Source: Sulfurospirillum diekertiae (GTDB taxonomy: Bacteria; Campylobacterota; Campylobacteria; Campylobacterales; Sulfurospirillaceae). Taken from it: 64,000 bases of DNA. The position numbers were made by a program, and so were the translations under genes. Numbering within the stretch: the first letter of the stretch is position 1; the number at the start of each line of letters is the position of its first letter. Location of the stretch: the NCBI RefSeq assembly GCF_002162315.1, contig NZ_CP021416.1, positions 434,001 through 498,000 on the forward strand, read 5' to 3'. The notes under the pieces were generated by a model. It was not told the origin of the DNA and did not search any database. It was given only the letters and a program-made list of their open reading frames with translations. This document shows positions 52,015 to 61,045 of this stretch, piece by piece.

Positions 52015-54035
52015 GCCTGATAGAAAGTTTTGTCACTTCTTATAAAGAGCACTTTTTAAAAGTTGTTCCAACCTTTGATGCCACTCTTTTGGGAGCCCTC
52101 AAAAAAGTGCAATATGTACTTCTCGAAGAGCAACAACTTCCCTCCATCCAATTAAAAAAAGCGTTAGATCGCCTTCAAATGCGCTCTGAAGAGCCGATGA
52201 AAGTTGCGATAACAGGGCAGTTTTCCAGTGGAAAATCAACATTTCTCAACGCTCTTTTAGCCAAGAGTATTTTACCAACTGGCATCACCCCCGTGACGTC
52301 TAAAGTCAATTACATTCGTTATGGTGAAGAGTTTAAAATCCGTGTACGCTACAAAGATGGTAGAGATGAGTACCATGACATCAACACAATTGCCCATTTT
52401 ACTGATCAGAGGGAGCATGTTGAAGATATTGCGTATCTTGTGCTTTATGCGCCGCTAAATATTCTCAAAGATGTTGTCTTTGTCGACACTCCTGGTCTTA
52501 ACTCCCAAGCTGCAACCGACACGCAAACGACCGAAAAAGTGCTGAAAGAGGTCGACGGTATTATTTGGTTAACTCTCATTGACAATGCAGGGAAAATGAG
52601 TGAGCTTCAAGTTTTGGAAGAGTACCTTGGCAAATACCAAAACAAATCACTCTGTGTTTTAAATCAAAAAGATAAATTCACACCACAACAGATCGAAGAG
52701 ACAACGAACTACGTGAAGACAGCCTTTAAAGAGTTTTTTAGCGACGTCATTCCTATCTCGGCACGTCAAGCGTTGGAATCTCGCAGTCACGACAAAAAAG
52801 TGATGATGGAAGAGACATTAGAATCATTTATGCACGATTTACATGTAAAGCTCGAAAATGGTGGTGAGAAGCTTGACTTTACGCAAATAGAACATGATTT
52901 TAAAGCGTATCAAAGTACACTTGATTCGATCTTACAAAGTGATTTGGGTGCCAATCTTAAACTTTTGGAAGAGTCCAACATTGATAAAGTCTTAGATTTT
53001 ATTCGCAATGAGATTCAGCCCAAATCAACGCAGTCCAAAGAGTTTGCCATTACCAAAGAGATCAAGGATATTACAGCCAAATTGATCGCACAGCATCAGC
53101 TTTTTCTCTCCATTTACGATGAGCTTTTGGGTGAGATTGTCCGTTTTGAAGCTGAAGCAAAAGGTTTGTTTACGGAGCTTAAAGATAAGTTTTCGCACGA
53201 TCTCAAAAGTGCGTTTATGCGCATTGAACAGATCATCGAAACCATCGCAGACGCCATTTACAATCAAATCACTACGGTAACACAAATACGCTACGAAGCG
53301 CAAAAAACAGGACTTTTTAGTAAGCAGGCAACCTACATACCTTTTGAGTATCAAGCTCCTAAAATCAACTCCGATCTTATCTATAAAAGTCTTTTTTACG
53401 AAGAGAATTTGATTGGTAAAATGTTCAAACAGTATGTGAAAAATTTAGGCGCCATCCAAAATGAAGTCAACGATAAAAATCGTTTGGTGTATCGCTCCTT
53501 GGAGCAGGGCATTTTAAAATGGCAAGCACCCTACGAGGTGATTCGTAAAAGTGAAGAGCTCCACTCTGATATCGAGTTTGCCAATATGCGCCGTTTTGCT
53601 TCTAAGGCGTACGAGAGCATCTTAAAGCCGTTTAACGATGAGATAGCAGACTCGTACGCGAAGATCAGTTCTGAGTTCAATCATCTTTCCAGTGCGGTCA
53701 GTTTCAATTACCAAAATGCTACCGAAGTATGTGTGGCATTTTTGGAAAACAAGATTGAAAAGTCAGCCAAACTCTATGAAGAAAACCCAACGAAGTTTTC
53801 ACTTTATATGCCCAAACTGGATGAAATCAAAGAGCGTCTTAGAACGTCGTTTCATCTCTACGAGCTAGAAAATATGATGAATACACGAAACACGTTCCTG
53901 AACAAAGATTACGACCGCTTGATCAGTCAATTTACGGCGATTAAAGAAGAGAAAGTAGCCTTTTTGGAAGAGCGAAAAGCCCGCCACCATAAGATTATAG
54001 CGCACATAGAAGCATTGGTGAAAGAGATAGTATAA
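52011..54035 (+). CDS. Dynamin-like GTPase, second of tandem pair
   Basis: 674 residues with P-loop GQFSSGKST (69-77), switch region LPTGITPVTSK, G3 DTPGLNSQ and G4 NQKD (in LCVLNQKDKF), followed by a long coiled stalk; no transmembrane paddle is obvious. Differs from the first GTPase in its short N-terminal arm, as expected of the partner that binds the first protein's N-terminus. Starts inside the end of the upstream gene. Palindrome at 52838 reads D-L-H-V-K. Confidence 0.9.
   Translation: MSLIESFVTSYKEHFLKVVPTFDATLLGALKKVQYVLLEEQQLPSIQLKKALDRLQMRSEEPMKVAITGQFSSGKSTFLNALLAKSILPTGITPVTSKVNYIRYGEEFKIRVRYKDGRDEYHDINTIAHFTDQREHVEDIAYLVLYAPLNILKDVVFVDTPGLNSQAATDTQTTEKVLKEVDGIIWLTLIDNAGKMSELQVLEEYLGKYQNKSLCVLNQKDKFTPQQIEETTNYVKTAFKEFFSDVIPISARQALESRSHDKKVMMEETLESFMHDLHVKLENGGEKLDFTQIEHDFKAYQSTLDSILQSDLGANLKLLEESNIDKVLDFIRNEIQPKSTQSKEFAITKEIKDITAKLIAQHQLFLSIYDELLGEIVRFEAEAKGLFTELKDKFSHDLKSAFMRIEQIIETIADAIYNQITTVTQIRYEAQKTGLFSKQATYIPFEYQAPKINSDLIYKSLFYEENLIGKMFKQYVKNLGAIQNEVNDKNRLVYRSLEQGILKWQAPYEVIRKSEELHSDIEFANMRRFASKAYESILKPFNDEIADSYAKISSEFNHLSSAVSFNYQNATEVCVAFLENKIEKSAKLYEENPTKFSLYMPKLDEIKERLRTSFHLYELENMMNTRNTFLNKDYDRLISQFTAIKEEKVAFLEERKARHHKIIAHIEALVKEIV
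52838..52849. repeat. TTTACATGTAAA palindrome in second dynamin-like gene
   Basis: Exact copy, frame D-L-H-V-K-L. Confidence 0.9.
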
Positions 54036-54328
54036 GCCTATCTCTTTCACACTCTTGTTATTTTTATCTTTACATGTAAAGGTAAAATATGAGATGAAAA
54101 ATAAAAGTAGCCTATCGTTTTGATCTCCTGCAAAAAGTAAAATATTGAATTCTAACTCTTCATTTCATATTCTGTGCATTGAACCGCTAAAGGAAGAAGA
54201 TTCTAAAAAAGAAATATTGATGTATAGTGTAGCTATCTGTAATGCTACAACATTTCATCTCTTTTAAACAAAAGGGTTGAAGATGCAAAAAATTCTTGAG
54301 AGCATCAGTGAAATCGAAAGGATATCCA
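54036..54328. other. 293-bp intergenic region
   Basis: Holds an exact TTTACATGTAAA at 54069-54080 and an AT-rich promoter-like stretch (TATAGTGTAGC near 54223). A GTAGC...GCTAC hairpin and a short possible leader frame starting at ATG 54283 (35 codons, overlapping the lipoprotein gene out of frame) precede the next gene. No larger gene seen. Confidence 0.6.
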
Positions 54329-54490
54329 ATGAAAAAGAGTTTAACATTTCTTATGCTTCTGTTCGTAGTTATGATGGCAAGTGGTTGTGAAACATGGCAT
54401 GGTGTCAAAAAAGATACCGCAAACGGTGCTGAATGGAGCAAGGACAAGGTCAATGATGGCGCTAAATACATAGAGAAAAAAACGGAATAG
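54329..54490 (+). CDS. Entericidin-like small lipoprotein
   Basis: 53 residues: signal peptide MKKSLTFLMLLFVVMM with lipobox ASGC (lipidated Cys about residue 20), then a mature peptide of about 34 residues, CETWHGVKKDTANGAEWSKD onward. Resembles the EcnA/EcnB family (C-x-T-x-x-G-x-x-x-D). AAAGGA lies 6 bases before ATG 54329. In enterobacteria such lipoproteins act in stress-related lysis; the role here is unknown. Confidence 0.75.
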   Translation: MKKSLTFLMLLFVVMMASGCETWHGVKKDTANGAEWSKDKVNDGAKYIEKKTE

Positions 54491-54563
54491 TTCAATAGAA
54501 TAATGTTACATTCCGAAAAAAAAGAGGTTAGGGCTAAACTTTTAACTTTTAGCCCTGATTCTT

Positions 54564-54575
54564 TTTACATGTAAT
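54564..54575. repeat. Palindrome copy forming the stop codon of the AI-2E-type gene
   Basis: TTTACATGTAAT; read on the minus strand as H-Y-M-stop, the same end-of-gene placement as at sotB. Confidence 0.82.
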
Positions 54576-55605
54576 GTTTTTCTTTGAGCAGTTTGTAGAG
54601 TTTTAAAAGTGATAAAAAGAGTGTCGTAATCGCAGGTCCAAGTATCATTCCCCAAAAACCAAAGGTTGTGAGTCCTGCAAAAATAGCAAAGAAAATCAAA
54701 AGTTCATTAACGGCAGTAGGCGTTTTAACCATTTTATCATTGATGTATTTGATGATAAGTGGTTTAATAAATGTATCGGCGATAATAGAGATGACGACGA
54801 TAGAATACGTTGCAATGATAATCGCGGTTGTGGTATTGCCATGTGCCACTTCAATGGCACACAGTGGAATCCACATGAGTGCTCCACCCACAATGGGAAT
54901 AAGGGATGCAAATCCATAAAAAATTCCTAACAATAATCCATCATATCCAAAATACATACCAACGAGTGAAAAAAGTGCCCCTTGGAAGATAGCACTAAAC
55001 AAAATAGAATAGAAAACAACGCTCATGACATTGGTAACCTCAGAAAAGACAAAATTAACTTCTTTCGCATCAATAGGCATGACACTTTTAAAATAGTCAA
55101 TGAGGTCTTTACCATTGAGTAGTGCAAAGAAGAAAAAGACAACGATGAGGAGCATGTCTTTTAAAAAACCAGCACTGTTCTTACCAATTGACCCAAGATA
55201 GGAAAGGGCAGTAGTAGATATTTGAGCGATATTAAGATTGCTAATAAAATCATCCAAAGTTGATTGCATAAAAGCCAGTGGCGCAGGAAGGTGATAATCA
55301 AGTGTCCGTAGGTACGTTTGTACTCTTTCAATCATGGTAAAATCAAAATTATTGACAATCCCACCAATCGAAGTAATGGTATACACAATAGGTCCAAACA
55401 GTAAAATAGATAAAAAAGCTGTTGACAAAAGAGCAGACAGATGTTTGCTCTTTGTCAATTTATATAGCTGTAGGTTAATCGTATACGTTGCCATAGCGAG
55501 CAGTGAAGCAATGGTAATAATCATCAAAAAAGGTTCATACAGTTTGATAATAGAAAATAAAACGGCTAAGAAAATAGCCGTTAAAAAAAAGCGATGTTCG
55601 TTCAT
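54565..55605 (-). CDS. AI-2E family transporter (PerM/TqsA-like)
   Basis: 346 residues with seven to eight membrane helices; the conserved [23 protein letters not shown] (shown here in part, [17 protein letters not shown]) and [20 protein letters not shown] are family signatures. Members export autoinducer-2 or act as Na+/H+ antiporters; substrate undetermined. Overlaps ruvB by 4 bases, so they are cotranscribed. Confidence 0.88.
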   Translation of the reverse strand: MNEHRFFLTAIFLAVLFSIIKLYEPFLMIITIASLLAMATYTINLQLYKLTKSKHLSALLSTAFLSILLFGPIVYTITSIGGIVNNFDFTMIERVQTYLRTLDYHLPAPLAFMQSTLDDFISNLNIAQISTTALSYLGSIGKNSAGFLKDMLLIVVFFFFALLNGKDLIDYFKSVMPIDAKEVNFVFSEVTNVMSVVFYSILFSAIFQGALFSLVGMYFGYDGLLLGIFYGFASLIPIVGGALMWIPLCAIEVAHGNTTTAIIIATYSIVVISIIADTFIKPLIIKYINDKMVKTPTAVNELLIFFAIFAGLTTFGFWGMILGPAITTLFLSLLKLYKLLKEKHYM

Positions 55606-56624
55606 ACCGTGTCCTCAAATAATCCGTTTTGTAAAATAGGCGGTGTTAGTCTAAAAAGTTCATAGGTTTTGGCCGTTGCAATTCTTCCACGTGCTGTTCG
55701 CTCAATATAGCTGTTTGCGAGCAGATAAGGTTCAATTACATCTTCGATAGTTCCCTCATCTTCACTCAAAGCCGCTGCCATCGTGCTGAGTCCTAAAGGG
55801 CGACCTTTACTTTGTAGTAAGAGTTCAAGGTATTTAATATCCAGTTCATCAAACCCAAGATCATTGACCCCTAACTCATTGAGTCCATATTGTGCTCGTT
55901 CAATGCTAATTGTCTCTTCATCCACCACGTCGGCATAATCACGGATACGTTTTAAAAGGCGTAAGGCAATCCTCGGAGTACCACGTGAGCGTCTTGCCAT
56001 CTCACTTGCTGCATCGTGTTGACAGATTTTTTCAAGTTTATGTGATGCTTTGGTAATGATGAGTGAAAGCTCATCTTTGGTGTAAAATTGCAAACGAAAG
56101 TGCATCCCAAAGCGATCGCGCAAAGGTGAGCTAATCATACCAGCCCTTGTGGTTGCACCAATCAGTGTAAAACGAGGAAGATCAATTTTGATCGTTTGTG
56201 CCGCAGGGCCAGAACCGATGATGATATCAAGACGAAAATCTTCCATTGCGGGGTAGAGGATCTCTTCAATAGCAGGAGAAAGCCTGTGAATTTCGTCGAT
56301 AAAGAGAATATCGCCCTCTTGAAGATTGGTCAAAATAGCGGCTAAATCACCACTTTTTTCGATCATCGGCGCTGCCGTTATTTTCATATTGGCACGCATT
56401 TCATTGGAGATAATATGTGCAAGCGTGGTTTTTCCAAGACCAGGAGGGCCAAAAAAGAGAATATGGTCTAAACATTCGGAGCGTTTTTGTGCCGCTTGAA
56501 TAAAAACTTGCAGATTTTTTTTGATCTTTTCTTGCCCGATGTAATCTTCAAACGAAGAGGGGCGTAAACTTTTTTCGTAGTCATTCTCAAAGGAGATTTT
56601 TTCGATTTCGACGATGCGTTCCAT
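55602..56624 (-). CDS. ruvB: Holliday junction branch migration helicase subunit
   Basis: AAA+ motor that drives branch migration with Ruv[20 protein letters not shown] is the typical N-terminus, [13 protein letters not shown]alker [16 protein letters not shown]alker [16 protein letters not shown] the sensor and arginine-finger region, and the C-terminal winged helix ends [10 protein letters not shown]. 340 residues. Confidence 0.96.
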   Translation of the reverse strand: MERIVEIEKISFENDYEKSLRPSSFEDYIGQEKIKKNLQVFIQAAQKRSECLDHILFFGPPGLGKTTLAHIISNEMRANMKITAAPMIEKSGDLAAILTNLQEGDILFIDEIHRLSPAIEEILYPAMEDFRLDIIIGSGPAAQTIKIDLPRFTLIGATTRAGMISSPLRDRFGMHFRLQFYTKDELSLIITKASHKLEKICQHDAASEMARRSRGTPRIALRLLKRIRDYADVVDEETISIERAQYGLNELGVNDLGFDELDIKYLELLLQSKGRPLGLSTMAAALSEDEGTIEDVIEPYLLANSYIERTARGRIATAKTYELFRLTPPILQNGLFEDTV

Positions 56625-56629
56625 CTAAC

Positions 56630-57418
56630 TCACTTTGTATAGGTGTAAGGCGGTTGGGGGAAACTGCGTTCTTGCACCTCTTTAACATATGCATCAACAG
56701 CGTTTTGCACCAGTGTAGCGCCTTCTAAATAGCGTTTCACAAATTTGGGTTGAAACGCTTGAAAGAAACCTAACATATCGCTCCAGACTAAGACTTGACC
56801 ATCGGTATATTTACCCGCTCCTATGCCAATCGTAGGAATAGAGATCGTTTCAGAAATACGACGTGCGGCTTCTTCGACAACCCCTTCGATGACCACGCTA
56901 AAGGCACCGGCTTCTTCAACCGCTTTGGCATCTTCGATCAGTGTGAGTATATCTTCTTCACTGCGTCCGCGTACTTTATAGCCGCCTTCACTGCGTACAT
57001 ACTGAGGCATTAAACCAATATGAGCCATAACGGCAATAGAGTTTTGGGTGAGTGCTTTGATAATAGGCGCGCGACTGATACCGCCTTCAATTTTAACGGC
57101 ATGTGCATTGGTTTGACTATAGACGAGTGAAGCGTTATGCAGTGCCATTTTTTCATCCGTATACGTACCAAAAGGCATATCACAAATAATAAAAGTCTCT
57201 TTAGCTCCAGCACATACTGCTTTGGTGTGGTACAACATCACTTCCATGCTAGCAGAGAGTGTATCTTGTTTGGCATTGAAACTCATATTGAGGCTATCGC
57301 CAACAAGAATCATGTCGACCTTTTGATCGAACAGTGATGCAAAGAGTGCATCATACGCCGTAATCACAGTAAGGGGAGTTTGCCCTTTATGTTGTTTAAT
57401 AGATGTAATTGTTTTCAT
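56630..57418 (-). CDS. panB: 3-methyl-2-oxobutanoate hydroxymethyltransferase
   Basis: First committed step to pantothenate. LTVITAYDALFASLFDQ, VGDSLNMSFNAKQDTL (metal ligand Asp), KIEGG and PTIGIGAGKYTDGQVLVW are the family motifs. ATG 57418 (MKTITSIKQH) is chosen; the open frame to 57535 adds a non-homologous extension. 262 residues. It lies 5 bases before ruvB and may be cotranscribed with it. Confidence 0.95.
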   Translation of the reverse strand: MKTITSIKQHKGQTPLTVITAYDALFASLFDQKVDMILVGDSLNMSFNAKQDTLSASMEVMLYHTKAVCAGAKETFIICDMPFGTYTDEKMALHNASLVYSQTNAHAVKIEGGISRAPIIKALTQNSIAVMAHIGLMPQYVRSEGGYKVRGRSEEDILTLIEDAKAVEEAGAFSVVIEGVVEEAARRISETISIPTIGIGAGKYTDGQVLVWSDMLGFFQAFQPKFVKRYLEGATLVQNAVDAYVKEVQERSFPQPPYTYTK

Positions 57419-57497
57419 GTGGGAATTATACCCTATTTTAGGACAAGAAAAATTTATAAAAAACATGATACAATGAGCTACTTCGGAGGGTAAAAAC

Positions 57498-57908
57498 ATG
57501 GGTCTTTTGGCACAATTGGAAGTTGATTTTGACATCGAAATTGTAGGAGATTTTATCTCTCACTATGCCATTATGTGTGAAAATATGGAGCCTCTGATTA
57601 TTGGGCTTAGCAAAAAAGAGCGTTATGTTGACAATATTGGGGATCTTTTTCGTATTTTCCACAATATGAAATCAGCTGCAGGCTTTTTAAAACTAGATCC
57701 CATTGTTAAATTGGCAGTATTGTGCGAAGATATTGCAGAAGAAGCACGTACATTGCAAGGCCCTGCAAGTGAAGAATTTATTGATTGGTTACTTCTTGTA
57801 AGTGATCAGTTTGAACGATATCGCAAAGATGTGGAAAATGATGCTGCATTTTTTACGGTTTTAAATCCTTTAATTATAAAAGTACCTCATACGTTGGAGA
57901 GAGAGTGA
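57498..57908 (+). CDS. Single-domain HPt phosphotransfer protein
   Basis: 136 residues, all helical, with the HPt signature FRIFHNMKSAAGFLKL; His55 is the predicted phosphorylation site. No kinase or receiver gene lies next to it. Its stop overlaps the trpA GTG (GTGA), so it is co-expressed with tryptophan synthase alpha. A partner histidine kinase such as CheA cannot be named from here. Confidence 0.82.
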   Translation: MGLLAQLEVDFDIEIVGDFISHYAIMCENMEPLIIGLSKKERYVDNIGDLFRIFHNMKSAAGFLKLDPIVKLAVLCEDIAEEARTLQGPASEEFIDWLLLVSDQFERYRKDVENDAAFFTVLNPLIIKVPHTLERE

Positions 57909-58645
57909 AGCAATTAGTTGCCTATATTACTGCGGGGTTTCCCGATAAAAATTTTTCATTAGATTTAGTTTCTGCCCTAAAAGAAGCAGGTGTAGATAAA
58001 TTAGAGTTAGGAATTCCTTTTTCTGATCCTGTAGCGGATGGTCCTATCATCGAAGTTGCAAATTTACATGCCTTGCAAAATGGTTTTAAAATGGAGACAC
58101 TTTTTGAGGTTTCTTCTGTGGTTGCTCCCAACATTGAGACTTATTGGATGGGATACTTTAACCCTTTTTATCATAAAGGTGTTGAAGTGTTTGCTCAAAA
58201 AGCGGCTGAGTTTGGTGTGAAAGGATTTATTATTCCTGATCTCCCCCATGAAGAAGCGTTGCCTTATGTCTCTCTAATGGAGCAATATAAGCTTTCATTG
58301 ATTAGTTTTGTAGCACCAACGGACAGTAAAGAACGGATTGCTAAAGTGGTCAAAAATGCGAAAGGGTTTATTTATCTCGTAGCTTATGCGGGTATCACTG
58401 GAGCTCACGCAAGTGAAGATCTTACCAAAACCATTCAAATGATTAAAGAACAGAGTAGTACACCTCTGTTTGTGGGTTTTGGTGTGAATGAAAAGACGGC
58501 AAAAGAACGGGCTCGTGGTGTTGATGGAGTTATTGTTGGAAGTGCTTTTGTGGAAGTGCTGCTTAATGACGGTCTAAGTGGTTCAGAAAAAATTGCGATG
58601 ATTGCTCAAAAAGCAAAAATAATTAAAGAAAAAATTAACGCATAA
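57905..58645 (+). CDS. trpA: Tryptophan synthase alpha subunit
   Basis: Cleaves indole-glycerol phosphate to indole and glyceraldehyde-3-phosphate. LELGIPFSDPVADGP holds the two catalytic acids, VAYAGITGA and FGVNEKTAKERA the phosphate-binding loops. 246 residues, GTG start at 57905. No other trp gene is in the window, and the partner upstream is an HPt protein. Confidence 0.95.
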   Translation: MKQLVAYITAGFPDKNFSLDLVSALKEAGVDKLELGIPFSDPVADGPIIEVANLHALQNGFKMETLFEVSSVVAPNIETYWMGYFNPFYHKGVEVFAQKAAEFGVKGFIIPDLPHEEALPYVSLMEQYKLSLISFVAPTDSKERIAKVVKNAKGFIYLVAYAGITGAHASEDLTKTIQMIKEQSSTPLFVGFGVNEKTAKERARGVDGVIVGSAFVEVLLNDGLSGSEKIAMIAQKAKIIKEKINA

Positions 58646-58649
58646 TATC

Positions 58650-58687
58650 AAAGAAACAGTGGTGTTGCCAAAAATTACTGTTTCTTT
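58650..58687. terminator. Bidirectional hairpin between trpA and mlaC
   Basis: Perfect 11-bp stem AAAGAAACAGT / ACTGTTTCTTT with a 16-base loop between the convergent genes; the mlaC stop is within it. Confidence 0.6.
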
Positions 58688-59277
58688 GGCGTCAGTTCAT
58701 CAGGTTTTTTAAGCCTTTCCAGTAAATTCTCAAAAGACTCTTTCGCCAGAATATCTGCAAACTGTGTACGATATGTTTGAATAATACTCACACCTAAAAT
58801 ATCAACATCGTAAATCATCCAACTACCATTTTTATTTTTATAAAATTTATAAATAATTTCATACACTTCACTGTTTTTCATCAAATGCGTTGTTAAATGG
58901 ATGCGGGTATCTTTGATTTTTTCTAGATTTTTAATAACAATTTTTTCATCTGTATAGAGATCAAGTTTTTCCATATATGAATTTTTAAGCTTCATTTCAA
59001 AAAGCTTGGAAAACTCCATTTGCTTTGCGGGTAAAAGTGATGACCATTGTTTCCCCCCAATGGCAAGTTGGGCCATTAAATTATAGTCAAAAATTGAATC
59101 AAAAATAACAAACAGTTTTTCTGATTTTTCAGACTTTTGAAGTTTTTTGTCGCGCAAAATAGTAGTTGCTAAGTCAATGTTAGTTTGCATAAAAGAAGAA
59201 ATATCTTGCTCTTCAAGTGCCATAGCAGGATAGGTGCATAAAAGTGATAGCATTAATAAGGCAAAAATTCGTTTCAT
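58675..59277 (-). CDS. mlaC: Phospholipid-binding periplasmic protein MlaC
   Basis: 200 residues with a signal peptide (about 1-20, TYPAMA). FDYNLMAQLAIGGKQWSSLL and WMIYDVDILGVSIIQTYRTQF are the characteristic Ttg2D/MlaC segments. Shuttles phospholipids between MlaA at the outer membrane and the MlaFEDB complex. 4 bases downstream of mlaA, same operon; no mlaFEDB genes in the window. Confidence 0.92.
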   Translation of the reverse strand: MKRIFALLMLSLLCTYPAMALEEQDISSFMQTNIDLATTILRDKKLQKSEKSEKLFVIFDSIFDYNLMAQLAIGGKQWSSLLPAKQMEFSKLFEMKLKNSYMEKLDLYTDEKIVIKNLEKIKDTRIHLTTHLMKNSEVYEIIYKFYKNKNGSWMIYDVDILGVSIIQTYRTQFADILAKESFENLLERLKKPDELTPKKQ

Positions 59278-59281
59278 GTCA

Positions 59282-60027
59282 TTATTCGCTTATGAGTTTA
59301 TTTCTTCTTGATTCATAGAAATTACGCAAGAAGGGGTAAAGTTCGATAGCATCCTTTTTAAAGTTGTCATACTCTTTTACATGTAAAGAGGTTCTGTTAA
59401 CAGTATAGAATGCAGTAGCGGCAATAGACTCTTCTGTACTGTCCAACAAATTCGCATTACGATCTTCGATGTAATTAAGAGGATTAAGCCATGCATCACC
59501 CACAAGACCAACAATATCGCGAACATTGGATGGTCCAAATAATGGAAGAACAACGTGAAAACCACTACCAACACCATAATACCCAAGCGTTTGCCCTAAA
59601 TCTTCATCATGCGCTTTAATGCCGAGTTCTTCACCTGCAACGTCACGAAAGCCTAAAATACCATGGTTGAATTAAGAACAAAGCGCTCTGTCTCTTCTAA
59701 GGTATTGTAAAATTTAAATTGTAAAAGATTGTTAACAAAACGGATAGGAAAGAAAAGATTTTCAAAAAAGTTTGAGACACCATGACGAGCCATTTCTGGA
59801 ACAACATACGCATAGCCTTGTGCTGTTGGACGAAGAATATACTCGTAAAATTTATCATTAAAATTTGTCATGAGTTCATTGTATCCACTCAGCGGATCAA
59901 AAAGGTTATTATCATTTTGTGTGTTAAATTCAGCCTCAAAATCTTCGTTGCTTTGCGAATTTGCACCAAGATACTCTGAAGCAGAGAGTAACGAAAAGCT
60001 TAATAAACAGGCTAAAATAAAACGCAA
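59282..60027 (-). CDS. mlaA: Outer-membrane lipid asymmetry protein MlaA/VacJ (frame-disrupted)
   Basis: Signal peptide MRFILACLLSFSLLSAS, FDPLSGYNELMTNFNDKFYE and VPEMARHGVSNFFENLFFP identify VacJ/MlaA. As written the frame stops at 59653 (NSTMVF*), but the other frame from there on carries GFRDVAGEELGIKAHDEDLG, GYYGVGSG, LPLFGPSNVRDIVG and the normal C-terminus to 59282. One missing C in CC (+ strand, 59661-59662) restores NSTMGILGFRDVAG. The full protein would be about 248 residues. Lacks an obvious lipobox cysteine at the canonical place. Confidence 0.85.
59376..59387. repeat. TTTACATGTAAA palindrome in mlaA
   Basis: Exact copy, flanked by CTCT and GAGG; read as S-L-H-V-K on the minus strand. 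Confidence 0.9.
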
Positions 60028-60148
60028 AATAGTACCTCTTTCTTTTAAAATTGCGCAAGTATAGGATTTTTTTGATTTAAAGTAAATTAAAGTAAGTGAT
60101 TTTGCTTATAAAATGATTAAAACAAGCAAAAATTAATCTTATTTTGAC

Positions 60149-60154
60149 TATAAT
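60149..60154 (+). promoter_or_regulatory. Predicted -10 element of rpsB-tsf
   Basis: TATAAT preceded by TTTTGAC; transcription would begin near 60161, about 93 nt before the rpsB start. Confidence 0.6.
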
Positions 60155-60160
60155 CACCGT

Positions 60161-60253
60161 CCAAATCTCACACACACCAATCCTTTACGGTTGCAGTTTA
60201 TTACTGTTGATGGGTGTGGAGGCTAAACCAAAAACAAAACAAAGGAGCACTTC
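60161..60253 (+). ncRNA. rpsB leader, possible ribosomal-protein autoregulatory RNA
   Basis: CACACC (60173-60178) pairs with GGTGTG (60213-60218), enclosing a smaller CAGT-TTATT-ACTG hairpin. The stem ends about 20 bases before the AAAGGAG site of rpsB. S2 leaders that bind S2 are known in other bacteria; equivalence here is only suggested. Confidence 0.4.
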
Positions 60254-61045
60254 ATGGTAACCATGAAAGACTTATTAGAGTGTGGTGTACACTTTGGACA
60301 CCAAACAAGACGTTGGAATCCAAAGATGAAAAAATTCATCTTCGGTGAACGAAAAAATATCTACATCGTAGATTTGCAAAAAACATTACGTTATTTTAGA
60401 TACACGTACAATGTTGTTAAAGATGCAGCAGCAGAAGGCAAAACAATGCTTTTTGTTGGTACAAAAAAACAAGCAAGCCAAGCGATCAAAGAGTACGCAG
60501 AAAAATGCGGTATGCCATACGTTAACCACAGATGGTTAGGCGGAATGCTGACAAACTACCAAACCATCAGACAATCAATCCGTAAACTTGATATTATCGA
60601 GAAAATGGAAGAAGATGGACAAATTGACCTTCTTACTAAAAAAGAAGCGTTAATGCTTAGAAGAAAAAAAGAGAAACTTCTTGATTACCTTGGTGGTATC
60701 AGAAACATGAAAAACTTACCAGATATGATCTTTGTTATTGATACAGTCAAAGAGAAAATTGCAGTTCAAGAAGCAAGAAGACTTGGAATTACCGTTGTAG
60801 CTCCTCTTGATACTAACTGTGATCCAGATGTTGTTGATCTTCCAATCCCAGGAAATGATGATGCGATTCGTTCAATCCAACTTTTCTGTAAAGAGATGTG
60901 TGAAGCGATGACGGAGGGGTATGAAATCCGTTCAAAAGATGCTCCAGCAGCTGAAGAAGTGGCTGACATTAGTGAAGATGAGAAAAAAGAGTTGATCGAA
61001 GAAGTGGTCAGCGAAGAAGAATTTGCAGTAGAGGCAGGTGAATAA
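60254..61045 (+). CDS. rpsB: 30S ribosomal protein S2
   Basis: 263 residues. [34 protein letters not shown] and [19 protein letters not shown] are S2 signatures; the acidic C-terminal tail is typical of Campylobacterota. AAAGGAGC precedes the ATG. Overlaps tsf by one base (TAATG). Confidence 0.97.
   Translation: MVTMKDLLECGVHFGHQTRRWNPKMKKFIFGERKNIYIVDLQKTLRYFRYTYNVVKDAAAEGKTMLFVGTKKQASQAIKEYAEKCGMPYVNHRWLGGMLTNYQTIRQSIRKLDIIEKMEEDGQIDLLTKKEALMLRRKKEKLLDYLGGIRNMKNLPDMIFVIDTVKEKIAVQEARRLGITVVAPLDTNCDPDVVDLPIPGNDDAIRSIQLFCKEMCEAMTEGYEIRSKDAPAAEEVADISEDEKKELIEEVVSEEEFAVEAGE

Noticed and set aside
54283..54390. 35-codon leader peptide starting ATG 54283 before the entericidin-like gene
   Set aside because: It overlaps the lipoprotein gene in another frame, has no recognisable content, and only a weak ribosome site.
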